A DNA stretch of 64,000 nt, taken from Thamnaconus septentrionalis (taxonomy: Eukaryota; Chordata; Actinopteri; Tetraodontiformes; Monacanthidae). The notes beneath the pieces are model-generated. The model worked only from the letters and a program-made list of their open reading frames with translations, was not told the origin of the DNA and did no database searches. The stretch spans positions 6,426,001 through 6,490,000 of the forward strand of contig CM020516.1 in assembly GCA_009823395.1 (NCBI GenBank), in the 5' to 3' direction. This document shows, in pieces, positions 49,993 to 62,506 of this stretch. Positions within the stretch are counted from its first letter, which is position 1, and each line of letters starts with the position of its first letter. Both the position numbers and the translations under genes were made by a program.

Positions 49993-50869
49993 CTATGGAT
50001 GGCGCCCATATGGCCGCAGCTGATGGGGGTGATTGTCGGTATTGTTCACTTTGTCAGCGATCCTGGGGATGCAGGAGAGAGCTAATGATAATGCAGAGTG
50101 CAGATGTGCTCCGGAGCAGCCCAGTCGTTAAGCAACAACAGCTTGCCGCTTTGTGTGTGTGTGTGTGTGTGGTTTTTTTTTGGGGTTTTTTCTTGAGTGT
50201 GCGTGTATGCGCGTGGGGTTCCTGTCTGTGGTTGTGTGCTTGTGTGTGTGTGTGCATGTCTGTGTGTGTGTGTGTGTGAGTTACAGCCACAGCTGCTTGC
50301 CAGCCTGTCTGCCTTCTTCAGAAGACCTTCTGGAAAACCTACAACTTGACACACACACACACACACACACACACTCCCACACACACACACACGCGCACGG
50401 GTCCTACAGCTGTTCCCTCTGTGCTGATCTGTGCGTCTGTACGTCCAGAGCGCTTCCTGCGCTGCGTCACCGAGGCCTTGAGTCCCACATTTGTGTAGTT
50501 TTTTTTTGGACACGAGTGAAAGTTTGTTAGCGGTTTTGGATTCAATTCTCCAGATGTGTTACACATGAATCACACGGACTGAGGCCCAAATCTGAGAGTC
50601 ATGTGAGAGACTAAGAGACTCCCCTTCACCAAAGTTTGGAAAATATGAATTTGATTTGAACTTCTTTGTTGCTACTGTGCTCGTCACCTCGTCGTCCTGG
50701 GCCTTGACCTGATTTGTCGATACCACAGTAACATGTGGAACCCTCACAAGTTTGTTTAACCGTCCGGGTTGGACTCACCTTTTTCTGCACGGTATAATTT
50801 CTACAGCTTCCTTCTTGTTACCTGACAGCTAACTAACCTTCATCAATTTATATCAAATTTTTACCTTTG

Positions 50870-51167
50870 TTTTCACATAGCATGCAAAGCTGTGCGCGGT
50901 TAGCATGCTAACGCAAAGTCCAGCTGGGATCTGACAGGTAGGACCTCATTTCCCCCTCCAAATATCTCTTCACAAGGCAAAACACGACTGAATCGCCGCT
51001 CATTTCTTTATTTTCACATTGCATGTGATTCCGCAGAAGTCTAGCGCGCTAATGTGCGCTAAATTAGCACTCGATGCAAAGTCCAGCCTGAGATCTGACA
51101 GGTAGGACCTCTTTTTCCCCTCCAAACATCCCTTCACAAGGCAAAACACGACTGGATCGCTGCTCAA
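50870..51167. repeat. Tandem duplication, two copies of about 145 bp
   Basis: Copies begin TTTTCACATAGCATG (50870) and TTTTCACATTGCATG (51011). Both contain CAAAGTCCAGC, ATCTGACAGGTAGGACCTC and TCACAAGGCAAAACACGACT in the same order. Confidence 0.9.
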
Positions 51168-51429
51168 TTCGACTGTTTCATTTTGTTTGCAAAGGCGCTG
51201 GAGAGCACACAAGACCACGGAGAGGAGAGGAGAGGAGAGGAGGGGAGAGGAGGAGGAGGAGGAGGAGGAGGAGGAGGAAAAAAAACAACTATTATTTTTT
51301 TCCCGCTCTCCTCTCCTTGCTTCACCATGTCTTCCCCACCACCATACAGATGGTCCCAAGCTGCCTTCAATAATCCAAGGCACAGCCATGCCAGGACACC
51401 CCAGGCTACAGTCCTGATGCCACACGACG

Positions 51430-51462
<33 letters not shown>

Positions 51463-51949
51463 GAGGAGGAGGAGGAGGAGGAGGAGGAGGAGGTGCCAGT
51501 TCCCCAGGCAGGACCCCTGTCTTTCTGGCCCAGATTGGATGGGTTCTGGTTCAGCGTGGAGCCCGGACCAGCGGGGGCCTCGGGGCTCTACATGGGGCCT
51601 GCGGGCCCCCGACACCGGCCTCAAGTTGCTGGGAAAAAAACCAAAAAAACAACCAGAAACCAGAAAAAAATCCCTCTCGGTTCCTCTTTTGTTATCTTTT
51701 TAATGAATACTTGTGTGTCTGTGACGTGGCAGCGCGTTGTGGTTTTCACCTCTTCAGGTCGGAGGAGAGATGCGAGCGATCTAGGACGACGGCCGAGCGA
51801 AAAAATGAAGAATAAAGATCTAAGAGGTGATTTTTTTTTTTTTTGTAGGAAAGAAAGGTGGAGTAGAGAAAAACCAGTCGTGAGGGGAAAACGGCGGTGG
51901 GTGAGAGAGACGGCTGGCGTCGCCGGGGAGGGATTGGAAAGAGGAGAAT

Positions 51950-52145
51950 GAGCAGAGCGATGGGCGGAGGGATGGAGGGATGGAGGGATGGATGGACAGA
52001 GGGATGGACGGAGGGACGGAGGGAGGCAGATAGAGGGAACAGGAGGGATGGCAGAGGAGGACGGCTTCGCGGAGGGAGGGATGGATGGAAGGGAGGCGGG
52101 CGGGCGGGCGGATGGATGGATGGATGGATGGGGGAGGAGGGAGGG
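51950..52145. repeat. GGAT/GGAC-rich minisatellite-like tract
   Basis: Degenerate GGAGGGATGGA-type repeats, strongly purine-biased on the plus strand. Confidence 0.85.
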
Positions 52146-52234
52146 GAGGAGGGATGGAAGGAGGAATGTGACAGATGGGTCGTGCCTGGCCAGAGCTGGG
52201 AGGGAGCGGAGAGGTTGGCATCACAGGGTGAGAG

Positions 52235-52235
<1 letters not shown>

Positions 52236-52274
<39 letters not shown>

Positions 52275-52351
52275 CTTGGACACACACATACACACAGGCA
52301 CACACACACACAAGCGTGTGTTCTGTGTTCACACACACACTCATATGTACA

Positions 52352-52390
<39 letters not shown>
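52236..52390. repeat. Cluster of CA microsatellites
   Basis: CA runs at about 52238-52272, 52280-52313 and 52356-52388, separated by short breaks. Confidence 0.9.
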
Positions 52391-52391
<1 letters not shown>

Positions 52392-53208
52392 CCTCAGTTC
52401 ACTCCTCTGGTGTGCCTCCCCCTCTTCCTCCTTTTCATCCTCCTCTCCTTCCTCTTCCTCTTCCCTCTTCTCCTCCTCCTCCTCCTCTCCCTCCTCCCCT
52501 TCCTCCTCCTCCTCCAGGAGTGTTTTGGGTGTCGCCCCCGTGTGGTGGTGAGACCCCCGCCATATGACAAAGGGACAAATAGATGGCGCCGCAGACATAC
52601 TGTCATTAACAATAATAATAATAATAATAATCTTCTCTCCCCTGCACACACTCGCTGGCAGCGTGAAAGAATCGTTCAATATGCCGCGTCTGATTCGCCG
52701 CCGCCGTCGTCTGAATCTTCTCCCGACTTGTGAAGAGAAAAAATATTTTTTGCTCGCGGGACGGCGAGCGAGCATTGAATTTTTTGCCACGTAGGACCGT
52801 TGTGGGATCTTCACAGGCGGCGGAGCAGCGCCGCACCATCGGTTATCCCCCTGAAGAGGAAACACTCACACACACACACACACATATAGATCGCCTGAAA
52901 AAAACTGCATGATTTAGCCCTCTGTTTACAACCTCCTGATAAATTGTCGGGCGCTCCGCCTCGTATTCTAGGCCAACGGGCATGAGGCGTTACTACCCAG
53001 AATGCCTTGCTGCAGGAGGGAAGATGCTTGCGAGGATGAACTTGACTTTTCCACCGCTGGCTGTGAGCATGTGTGTGTGAGCATGTGTGTGTGCGTGTGC
53101 GTGTGTGTGCGGGCATGTGCGTATGTGTGTGTGTGCGTGCATGTGTGTGTGTGTGTGTGTGTGTTTATACAGGTGTACAACACAGCGGGCAGGTGCAGCA
53201 GATGTCTG

Positions 53209-53244
<36 letters not shown>

Positions 53245-53308
53245 GTACATCTCCACAGTGCTGGCAGGTTGAGTTAGCGTCACTGAAGGACCCTCCCTGT
53301 GTGACCCT

Positions 53309-53312
<4 letters not shown>

Positions 53313-53355
<43 letters not shown>

Positions 53356-53448
53356 CCGGCTGTGATAAAGTGCTGAGTCGTGCACATGTGTCCCAGTGCC
53401 AGCGGTCTGCACCAACACCCTGTACACACCCTGGTGATGCCCCTTATA

Positions 53449-53500
<52 letters not shown>
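53313..53500. repeat. Pair of long (CA)n microsatellites
   Basis: CA runs at 53313-53354 and 53452-53500 separated by about 100 bp of complex sequence. Confidence 0.93.
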
Positions 53501-53624
53501 CTGGTGGGATGAAGAGACTTCTCTCCTCCTTTATTGTTGCTTACACCTTCAATCCAATCAATCCACCCGTTCATCCCCGAACCGACTCCTCTGAAGACGA
53601 GTCAGAGTCCTTCCTGACTGGGAG

Positions 53625-53777
<153 letters not shown>

Positions 53778-54609
53778 AACTCGCAGCTCTCCTTCACTTC
53801 TTTTTTCCCTCTCGTTCATCTTTGCCTGCTTTTTTTGTCAGGGTTTTTTGCGGCGCAACAATCACGTGGCAGCACAACAACTGTTAAATCCCATTGTAGG
53901 TCCGGGGCCTAATGACACACCAGCTGGAGGCCTGTGTGTGTGTGTGTGTGTGTGTGCCTGTGTGTGTGTGTGTGTGTGTACGACGACTGTGGCCCCACTG
54001 ACTCAACTGCCTAAATATCTCGATGGTGCTGTTTCTGCGCTTCTTCCTCCTCACGAGCGTTGGGTGACACGGCCGCGTGCGAGTGTGTGTTTAGCGTGCG
54101 CACGTTGGTTCTGCGCGGTCGCATGAGGGCAGTAGGAGGAGGGAGGGGAGGGGGGTAGTGTGGGGGAGGTTAAGTTTTGCCCACCACCCCTCCCCTCGCA
54201 CACACACGCACGCAGATATTCAAGTTCGAGGAGTTGCGTCGCCTTTTGTTTTCGGGGGAGGGTGAGTGGAGGGGGGTGGGGGGGTGGGGGGGGGGAGGGA
54301 AGCTTTGCAGCGGGGCGGCTGGATGGGATGGATGGTTTTGCTGGGACGCCCCCCGACCCTCCCCGACCCTCACCCAGCCACCAAAAAAAAAAAAAAAAAA
54401 ATCCCCCCAGCGTTGTCGCCACCCCCTCCTCACTCCCCCAGCCAGTGCAGCAGTGCCACTGTATTGTCCTGCTTGTTGCTCTGCCTTCTGTCCTGCTGTG
54501 CCCAGGCTCTGACAAAAGGGGCTCCTTTTTAAATATGCAGACGATCCTCCGTCGCTCGCGCACGAACTTGCACGCACGCACACACGCACTTGCCCCTTGC
54601 TCCTCCCCT

Positions 54610-54640
<31 letters not shown>

Positions 54641-55494
54641 GTCGTCTCTCCTCCACAGTTCTCAGAGGTGTTTGCTTCCTCGCAGACACATCAACAAGTC
54701 CCCCGAAGACTTCAAACTCCTGAACAACTCAGTGCTGCATCCTTCTGGAAAAGCCCTCCGCCCCCAAGCCCCTCTGCCACCCCACCCGCCGACCCCCCAA
54801 AAAAAAAAAAAAAAAAAGTTGAATTTGCGTCGTACAGCTGTGTGTTCAACACGTTGCGCTGTTGTGTTTTACGCACATGCAGACGAGACTCCTCAAACAA
54901 GAGCCGATCTCTCGCTGGCTTCCTGCTTGTACATCACACACCCGCACGCACTTGCACCAGCACAGTGGGAGTCTGGTTGATCTTGCGCTCCTCACTCGAC
55001 ACAACAGCTGCACCGAGTGCAATTTTTCTTGGAAGTTGCAACATCTTCCTCTTCTTCTCCTTCTCCTCCTCCTCCTCTTTCTTCTTTTCATCCTCTTCCT
55101 CCTCCTCCTCCTTCCTCCACCCCCTCCTTCTTTCTTCACCATCATCTTCACCTCTCCCTCCTCCCTTCCCTCCCTCCCTCCCTCAGTATATGGTGAGCTC
55201 GTCTCGGCAGCTTGGCAGAGGCCGCTGCCTCGTGGTAAAAAAAAAAAATAAAGGCCAAAAAAAAGGAAAAAAAAAAAGAAGGAGGGAGCGGTGGCAGAGT
55301 GCAGGGGCCCGGGCCCCCAGACAGGAGCCCAAGCTGGTCTCAGCCTCCCAACATGTTGAGCTGGCCTGCCTTGGGCACAGCCAAATGGTTCTGCAGCTGC
55401 CCCTTTGTCCCCCTTCCTTAAGTAAACAAAGGACAGAAACAAATTAATGACCTACATTCACAGGAAGGAAAAAAACGCGCACACACAGAGAGGG

Positions 55495-55535
<41 letters not shown>

Positions 55536-55644
55536 CGGCAGAGGGAGAGAGCAGTTGTCTGTAAGCAGATGTTCACTTACAACAACGCTGCAGATTGCAA
55601 TTAATGACGGCCACGCAGGCAAGCAGGCAGGACCAGGAGCAGGG

Positions 55645-55692
55645 CAGAGGAGGACAGAGGAGGACAGAGGAGGACAGAGGAGGACAGAGGGG
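55645..55692. repeat. 10-bp tandem repeat (AGGAGGACAG)n
   Basis: Four to five units of AGGAGGACAG. Confidence 0.85.
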
Positions 55693-55956
55693 CTTGTGGG
55701 GGATTTTCTGCAGCAGTCATCACCCTGGTGTCTGCTGTCTGTCTGCCGTGAGGTCGCAGGTATCAAGGCAAGATTCATAATCCCAAAAGCTGGTTAAACA
55801 CCAAACTGGGATGTATTAGGAGTATTTATCTGAGAGCCATGTGTAACTTTTGAGGTGGCATTAGTCGGGGCAAAATCAATTGGAAAAAAGTGTATTTTTA
55901 CAGATACAAATGAACTAACTAATTGACTAATTACACAAACAAATGAGTGGCTACAG

Positions 55957-56328
55957 TGGGGGTGTGCAAACTTTTAGACTGGTGGGGCCACAATGGGTTC
56001 TAAAATGTGACAGAGGGGGCCGGAGCAGCAGCAGATGGGGGGAGTGTTTTGGTGACCCAACTCATAGGAGGAAAAAATGTATCATGGGATGTGTAGAAAA
56101 CATGTTGCTTTAACATTAACTGAAAATCAACGACAAAATGTATGTCTTTCAAGCCCCACTGTATTCAGCTCTTTTTTGAAATTACTCTTAAAACACTGAC
56201 AAAGTTGATAAAATACAGCTATTTTATGACTGACTGACTATTAATATCATTCCTTGAAGTTCGGCGGGCCGGATTAAAAAGGTTAACGGGCCGCATGTGG
56301 CCCCCGGGCCGTAGTTTGCCCATGCTTG
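55957..56328 (+). mobile_element. hAT-like nonautonomous element, copy 4 (complete)
   Basis: Ends TGGGGGTGTGCAAAC and, reverse complemented, CAAGCATGGGCAAAC. Flanks GGCTACAG (55949-55956) and GGCTATAG (56329-56336) are an 8-bp duplication with one mismatch. 372 bp, fullest copy of the family, noncoding. Confidence 0.88.
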
Positions 56329-56777
56329 GGCTATAGTCTTTTTCTGATGATTTTCTCATGAAAAGGGTTCACTGTCATATCTGGATGAGGATTTTTTTTT
56401 TTTCCAATAAATATCACTGTTGGCCCCGCTGTGTGTGTTTGAGTTTGACACTCCTGCGAGTCTCAGTAAGTGGGCAAAGCCGGTTCCTCAAACCAATAAT
56501 GGCCATTCTTCAGTAGTTCGTAAAGATTACGAGTGAGCTTATCGCGTGAGTGTGTGCATCAGGGGGGTTGGGTTGGGGGGGTCGGGGGGGGGGGGCTTAC
56601 TGGAGAGGCCATCTGTGGCCTGATGATCGCTGCTGCTGCTCCTCCGCCGCGGCCTCACAGCGCCGGGGCTTTGAAGGCTTCTGGACGGGCCAGGTTTACC
56701 AAGCAGCAATACATTAGCTAAAGCTGATTTCTTTACTGGAAAATGTACTTGAGGAGCTTTGGATAGGTGGGGAGGGG

Positions 56778-56779
56778 CG

Positions 56780-56812
<33 letters not shown>
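56778..56812. repeat. (TG)n microsatellite
   Basis: 35 bp of TG; a (CA)n tract follows at about 56903-56950. Confidence 0.9.
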
Positions 56813-56815
<3 letters not shown>

Positions 56816-56899
56816 AATCTCAGTGACAAGCTGCTGCATAGTTTTGCGCCTCGAACGCAGCCCACACCTTGCGCCAGATATAACGGGAGTCATGCACGC

Positions 56900-56951
<52 letters not shown>

Positions 56952-57252
56952 TCCACCCACACCACAAGTCATTGAGGAAGGAGCCTCCTGCAGACTGAGG
57001 CTTCGTCTTTCTAGAATTCATCTACGCTGATTCTACGATACGGTTGCCATTCGGACCACAGGGGATTTAAAAGGGGGATGTCAGCATTTACCTGAGCAGG
57101 AAAACTGCTTTTTCTTTGCAGATAAAAATAAAAAATAAGGCAGATTGTTACGTAAGAGCCGAGCCGCGAGCGCCGCCGGAGTGAGAGGGAAGAAAATGAA
57201 AAAACAAAGCAGACGCTCGTCACACGCTTGTTGAATTTCAAGATTCTTATAA

Positions 57253-57258
57253 TTTATT
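57253..57258 (-). terminator. Candidate zbtb18 polyadenylation signal
   Basis: AATAAA on the minus strand (TTTATT on plus), followed on the minus strand by a T/G-rich stretch ending GCTTTGTTTTTTC. It would give a 3' UTR of about 3.5 kb. Upstream alternatives exist, for example near 57630. Confidence 0.45.
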
Positions 57259-57832
57259 GCAATTTGCACACAATTTAAAAATGTCAACAACAACACGCCA
57301 AAAAATTACAAAACTAAACACAATTAGAATTTACTCCCCTTGAGAGAAAAACAAAACAGGAGATCAACCAACTATGATTGTCGAAGCTAAAATGACTAAA
57401 TCTGGAAAAAGAAAACGTTAAAAAAAGCAACGGAAATATTTTAATCTCAACAGGGAGTAAATATATCTGAATCAAAATCTGCTTGTTTTTTTTTTTTTGC
57501 GTTTTTGTTATTTTATTTTTTCAACCCCCACAGACAGTGATTGTCCTTTTTCAAAAACAAAAACTGAGTTCACAACCCGCCCTCCCCCACCCACCTGCTT
57601 TTTCCATAAACTGTCTTTGACATTTGAACATTTTATTTTTATACCTCAAAAAAACAAACAAAAAAAAAAAAAATAATAATAATAATAATGAAAATAAAAA
57701 GGAAAATTTCACCCCTTCTTCAAAAATTTCAAGTAGCTTAAGATGGAGATGTTTCACTGGGGGGAGGGGGGTGGTGTTGGTTTGTTTCACAGCCTCTCTG
57801 AGCGTTTCTGATGTCACTCCCCATTTGCTCCA

Positions 57833-57898
<66 letters not shown>

Positions 57899-58883
57899 TG
57901 CACAGAAAAAAAAAAAAAAAAAAAATCATCAGAATTATCATAAGAAAAAAAACCCAAAAAAACAGCCTGGACAAACAGCAGTTTAAGGCGGTCAAGTACA
58001 ACCAGAGGAACAAAAATAATATATATAGATTTTAACAGCAGTAATTGAATAAAAAAAAAAAAAAAGCAGGATGGAGTGCGAATGTGACCAAGACGCTGCC
58101 AGTTCTTTTTTTTTTCAAGAAACTGAAAAAAAAAAAAAAAGATGCAGCGCAAAAAACTGCTGCACCTGCTGGCTGGCTCGCAACACCTTGCACATGAACG
58201 CGAGAGAGGACGAGAACTGGAACAAAGCTGGAGCCGCTCAATCTCAGCATCTCTACATCTGATGGGGTTTTTTTTTTTTTGGGGTGGGGGGGATTGTATG
58301 AACGCCAGAGCATCATTTTGCATTCTGAGAAGAAAAAAAAACCCCACGATACAGACAATGAGAAAAACCCAGACATTCACATACACAAAAACACCCAGCT
58401 AAGACATCACTGCCTGATAAATTTCCACAAATGTATACATCGTTTGAAACAACTGTTTCCCCAAATGCTCTACAGTATCAAACACGTCCACTGCGTCCCA
58501 AAAAAAAGTGTTATTATCATTAAATAAATGCAATAAAGGCATCTTTTTCAGGACCAAAAAAACAAAAAATAAAAAAAAACTCTTGATTTTGTGTCTTTTT
58601 TCCGCTTAAAAAGGTGCTTTTTTCAGTTTTCGAGCCAATTCCCGTCTCAGCGAGGATTGTGTTGGGCTATTTGCGCACGCACACACACAAACACACACAC
58701 ACACACACACACAACCTTGCATGTGAAGTTTAGGTGGGCTCATGGGCTTAGAATGAAAGTAGAAAAACTCACGGGTGGGGCAGGTGGAGGAAGGAGGGGG
58801 TGTTACGCCTGAGGAGAAGCAGGAAGTGCTCGGTGGACGACGCAGAGTTTTCAGCAGGTTAATTCGACCGGTAACAACCAAGC

Positions 58884-58925
<42 letters not shown>

Positions 58926-59132
58926 GAAAGATCAGTGCATATAGACACAGGCTTCATCGTAACGCTTCGACATCCAGCCAGGAAATCACATTCGGTAACA
59001 TTCTTGTAGGAGCCCAGCGACGGAAAATGAACACGCTGTTTGAATCGTGTTTCAATGTTTCCACCTCCCAATGCGACAGAAAACCCCCCAAAACAAACAA
59101 AAAGAACCCGCAACTCAAAATGTTTTAAGACG

Positions 59133-59165
<33 letters not shown>

Positions 59166-59416
59166 CATGCATTTTTTTCTCCCCCCATAGTGGCGAGAAT
59201 AATATTCAGTTTTTCAACAGACCGCACCCTGGAGTAGTAGTAGTATTCACAAAGAAAAAGGAAAAAGGAAACAAAAAGCCTGTTGCCAAATATTTGATCA
59301 CTTACAATGTGTACAGTAATACAGCAAATTCACATTTTTTTTCCATTTTAAAAATATACAAGTTGGACGTCATGCAACAACAGCAGGTCCCATTACAAAA
59401 AAGTAACAAAATAATA

Positions 59417-59448
<32 letters not shown>

Positions 59449-60144
59449 TTAATTTAAAAAAAAAACTTGTAGCGGATTAAAGTTCTAGAAACTATAGCAG
59501 AACAATATACAACAACCTTAAATTAAATACCTTTTGAACAAGAGATGTTTTTAAAGACTGCCAGCTACATTTAAGAAAAAAATCTATTCATAACAATAAT
59601 AATAATAATAATTAATATTAGAATAATTTGTAAAGGTCTTTTCATTTTTAGAAAATACTTCAAATTGATTTGAGGTGAAATAAAAGGAGGCTGTGCATTG
59701 CATGAGTGCCATCGGTCCGTCCGTCCGTCAGTCCGTCAGCCAGATTTGTACCCTGAACGCACCACGCCAACAAATGAAAAAGCGACGCGCACAAAAAAAA
59801 AAAAAAAAATACACACTCGCGCACTCACGCACGTGCTAATAGGAGCATTTTCTCGGGTTTTTAGTGTGTGTCAGTTCTTCTTTCTTTCTTTCTGTCTTTT
59901 TCCAGAGTAGTGCAGAATCACACATGCACACACACAAACACGAGCGCAATAACACGCACATAATTTCTCCCAAACTCTGCGTGTGTGTCTGTCTGCTGCT
60001 TTAGTGAACGATTCCTTCTTTTTAATTCTCTCCAGTGTGTTTGACCTGAACTCCTGCAGCGCTTGTTGGTTTGTTTGTTTTTAGGTTGACTTTTCTCATT
60101 TAGGAGCGTGACGCTCTGATGTGTTTGAGTGTCTGAGATGAAAA

Positions 60145-60370
60145 AACAACAACCACGTTATAACGTGATCATTTTCACGTTAAAAGGTGAAACTATCGCG
60201 TTATTTCGTGATGGTTTTTTTTTTTTACATTATTTCGTGATCATTTTCACACTATGATGTTCAGGTTTCACGAAATAACGTGATAGTTTCACGTTATAAC
60301 CTGAAAACGATCACGAAATAATGCAAAAATGTCACAAAATAACTTGATATTTTCACGTTACGATGTTTTA
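60145..60370. repeat. Array of TAACGTGA/TCACGTTA inverted half-sites
   Basis: Includes the perfect 14-bp palindrome CACGTTATAACGTG (60154-60167) and many variants such as CGCGTTATTTCGTGAT and TCACGAAATAACGTGATA in both orientations, so the stretch can pair with itself. It lies in the presumed zbtb18 3' UTR. Confidence 0.85.
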
Positions 60371-60728
60371 ACTCTAGTGGGACAGCAATGCGCTTCCGTA
60401 ATGCAATTCTCTCCGGGTCTCAGACACCAAAAAGAAAGAAAAGCAACCCGACAGAGGAATAAAATGAAAAAAAGAAAAGAAAAAAAAAAAAAAAAAGACC
60501 CCAAACAGCAAAAAGAAGAAATAGAAAACCAAAAGTCAGTAGTAACATTTTCATGTGCTATTAAAGTGCAATCGAACGAGATCTTTGCGACAAATAACGG
60601 GACTCCGCTCCAACCCACCCGCCCCCACGTTACCCCAACCTTCCCTCCAGATATGAACCCCCCCACCCCCACCCCAACCACCTCCCCAGCCCCCCCCACC
60701 AGCAGCGGCAGCGGCAGCGGCGGCGGGG

Positions 60729-62506
60729 CTACTTCCACAGGTCCTGCGAGCTGTCCTCCATGGCCCAGTCCCGGACGGCGGGCAGCGCCAGCGGCTCGCT
60801 CTTCACCGCCAGCGAGTTGACCAGCTCGCAGTGGAACTTGCGGATGTGGCGGTAGAGGTCGCCCGACTGCGTGAAGCGGCGCTCGCACCACTTGCACGCG
60901 TGCGGCTTCTCGCGCGTGTGCACCACGGCGTGGCGGCTCAGGTTGTGCGAGTACTGGAAGCTCTTGCCGCACGTGGCGCACGTGTAGGGCTTCTCGCCCG
61001 AATGCGTCCGCTCGTGCCGCTTCAGCGTGTACATGCAGGAGAAGGTCTTGCTGCAGATGGTGCAGGTGGGCACGTTGACGTCGCCGCCGCCTCCGCCCGC
61101 CGCCTTGCCGCCGCGCACGCCCTCCTGCTCCCGGAAGTGCGAGCTGAGGTGCAGCTGCAGGACGTGCGGCGCGGGAAGACCTTGCTGCACAGCGGGCACA
61201 TGAAGATCTGGGTGTGGTGGTGCGGCGGCGGCAGCATGCCCGACACGTAGGGCAGCAGGGCGCCGTCGGGGCCGCCGCCGCCGCGCCGCCGCCGTCGCCC
61301 AGCAGCACGTCGTCGTCCTGGTCGTGGTGGTCGCCGCCGCCGGCCGCCGGGCGCCACCTGTGGTCGTGGCGCCCAGCTCCGAGGCCAGCGAGGCCTCGCG
61401 CAGCGCCGACAGGTGCGCCTCCAGGCCCAGCCTGCGCTGGGCCGACAGCGGGCCCACGCCCAGCACCGCCCCCTGGTGGCCCAGCAGCCCGTTGGCCACC
61501 TTGGCCAGGCCGCTGTGCTCCATGTCGAAGGCCCCGCCCACCGCCAGCCCCCACGCCCACCACCCCCACCACCTCCTCCTCCTCCTCGTCTGAAGCCGAG
61601 CCCTTCTCCACCTTCACCCGCACGCCCAGCGGGCTCTGCAGGCTGTCGGGCGTGGCCGCCCCGCTGAAGAACGCCACCTGCTGGTTCAGCTGCTGCTGCT
61701 GCTGGGCGGGTTTGACCGACAGGTCCAGGACGCAGTCGCTGGCGTTGTTGGCGGCGTCGTTGGACGGCCGCCTGCTGCTGCCCTCCCCCCCGGCCGCCGC
61801 GCGGGCGCGACCGGTGCGACCCGGCCGAGCAGCGGGACCTCAAGGAGCCGCTGGAGCTGCCGGGGCTGCCGGCGGCGACAGCAGCTTCGCCCTGTCGCCG
61901 AGGTGCGGGTGCGACGGCGGGCTGCTGCTGGCGGCGGGCGTGTCGGGCCGCTCGGACGACGGCAGCCGCAGCCACAGCGCCCCCTCCCCCTCCTCGTCGC
62001 CCTCCCCTCCCCGTCCCCACCTTGGCGTCCTCGTCCTCGTCGCTGGCCGCGCGCCCGGCGAGAGCCGCCCGACTGGCTGTCGGCCTTGTCGGAGCCGCTG
62101 GAGCCGCCGCCGCCGCCGCCGTCCTCCTTGAGCCGCGTCAGCCGCTTCTTGCACACCTTGACGATGTCGTACATGTGCAGGTAGCTGGCGGCCGCCAGCA
62201 CGTCCTCCACGGGCAGCTCGCGGAACTGCAGCCGGCCCTCGTACATGAACTCCAGCAGCAGCGAGAAGGCCGGCGCCGTCACGATGTCGCTGTTGAGGTG
62301 CACCACGTCCCGCTTGTCCAGCTGGTCCTTGTAGAACAGGTGGAAGTACATGCTGCAGGAGGCCAGCACGGCGCGGTGCGCCCGGAACTGGGCGTCGCCC
62401 ACCAGCACCGTGGAGTCGCACAGGAAGCCCTGGTGCCGCTGCTCGCTCAGACACTGGAGGAGATGCCTGCTGTGGTCGGGGAACTCCATCCTGCCGTCCT
62501 CATAAC
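60729..62506 (-). CDS. zbtb18: zbtb18 main coding exon: BTB domain and four C2H2 zinc fingers, frame interrupted
   Basis: Orthologue of ZBTB18 (RP58/ZNF238), a nuclear sequence-specific repressor that binds E-box-like sites and acts in neural and muscle differentiation. Acceptor TGCGGCTGCAG ends at 62507; the exon begins in [20 protein letters not shown]. The BTB segment runs to about 62130 ([46 protein letters not shown]). Further markers: [52 protein letters not shown] and LLPYVSGML. Fingers: [44 protein letters not shown] and [18 protein letters not shown]-terminus [15 protein letters not shown] then TAG. These markers fall in three frames, so about eight indels separate them; the BTB and fingers 2-4 are each intact. 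In other vertebrates a tiny upstream exon adds a few residues (not found here); translation from Met at 62489 is the known shorter alternative. Confidence 0.93.

Larger units (their letters stand above)
57240..60728 (-). other. zbtb18: Presumed zbtb18 3' UTR
   Basis: AT-rich noncoding sequence downstream of the zbtb18 stop, with A-tracts (57906-57924, 58050-58065, 59129-59161), CA tracts (57834-57896, 58680-58713, 58888-58918) and an (AAT)n tract near 59408-59448. A 3' UTR assignment is inferred from lack of another gene and the polyadenylation signal at its far end. Confidence 0.5.

Noticed and set aside
55645..55692. Regular short tandem repeats considered as a CRISPR array
   Set aside because: Direct 10-bp tandem units with no spacers, in a vertebrate genome.
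60358..61677. 439-codon minus-strand open frame overlapping zbtb18
   Set aside because: It follows one frame through the frame-broken exon. Only its first part and one short acidic block match ZBTB18, and it misses the finger frame.
61214..62131. 305-codon plus-strand open frame
   Set aside because: Antisense to zbtb18; a product of high GC and lack of stops.
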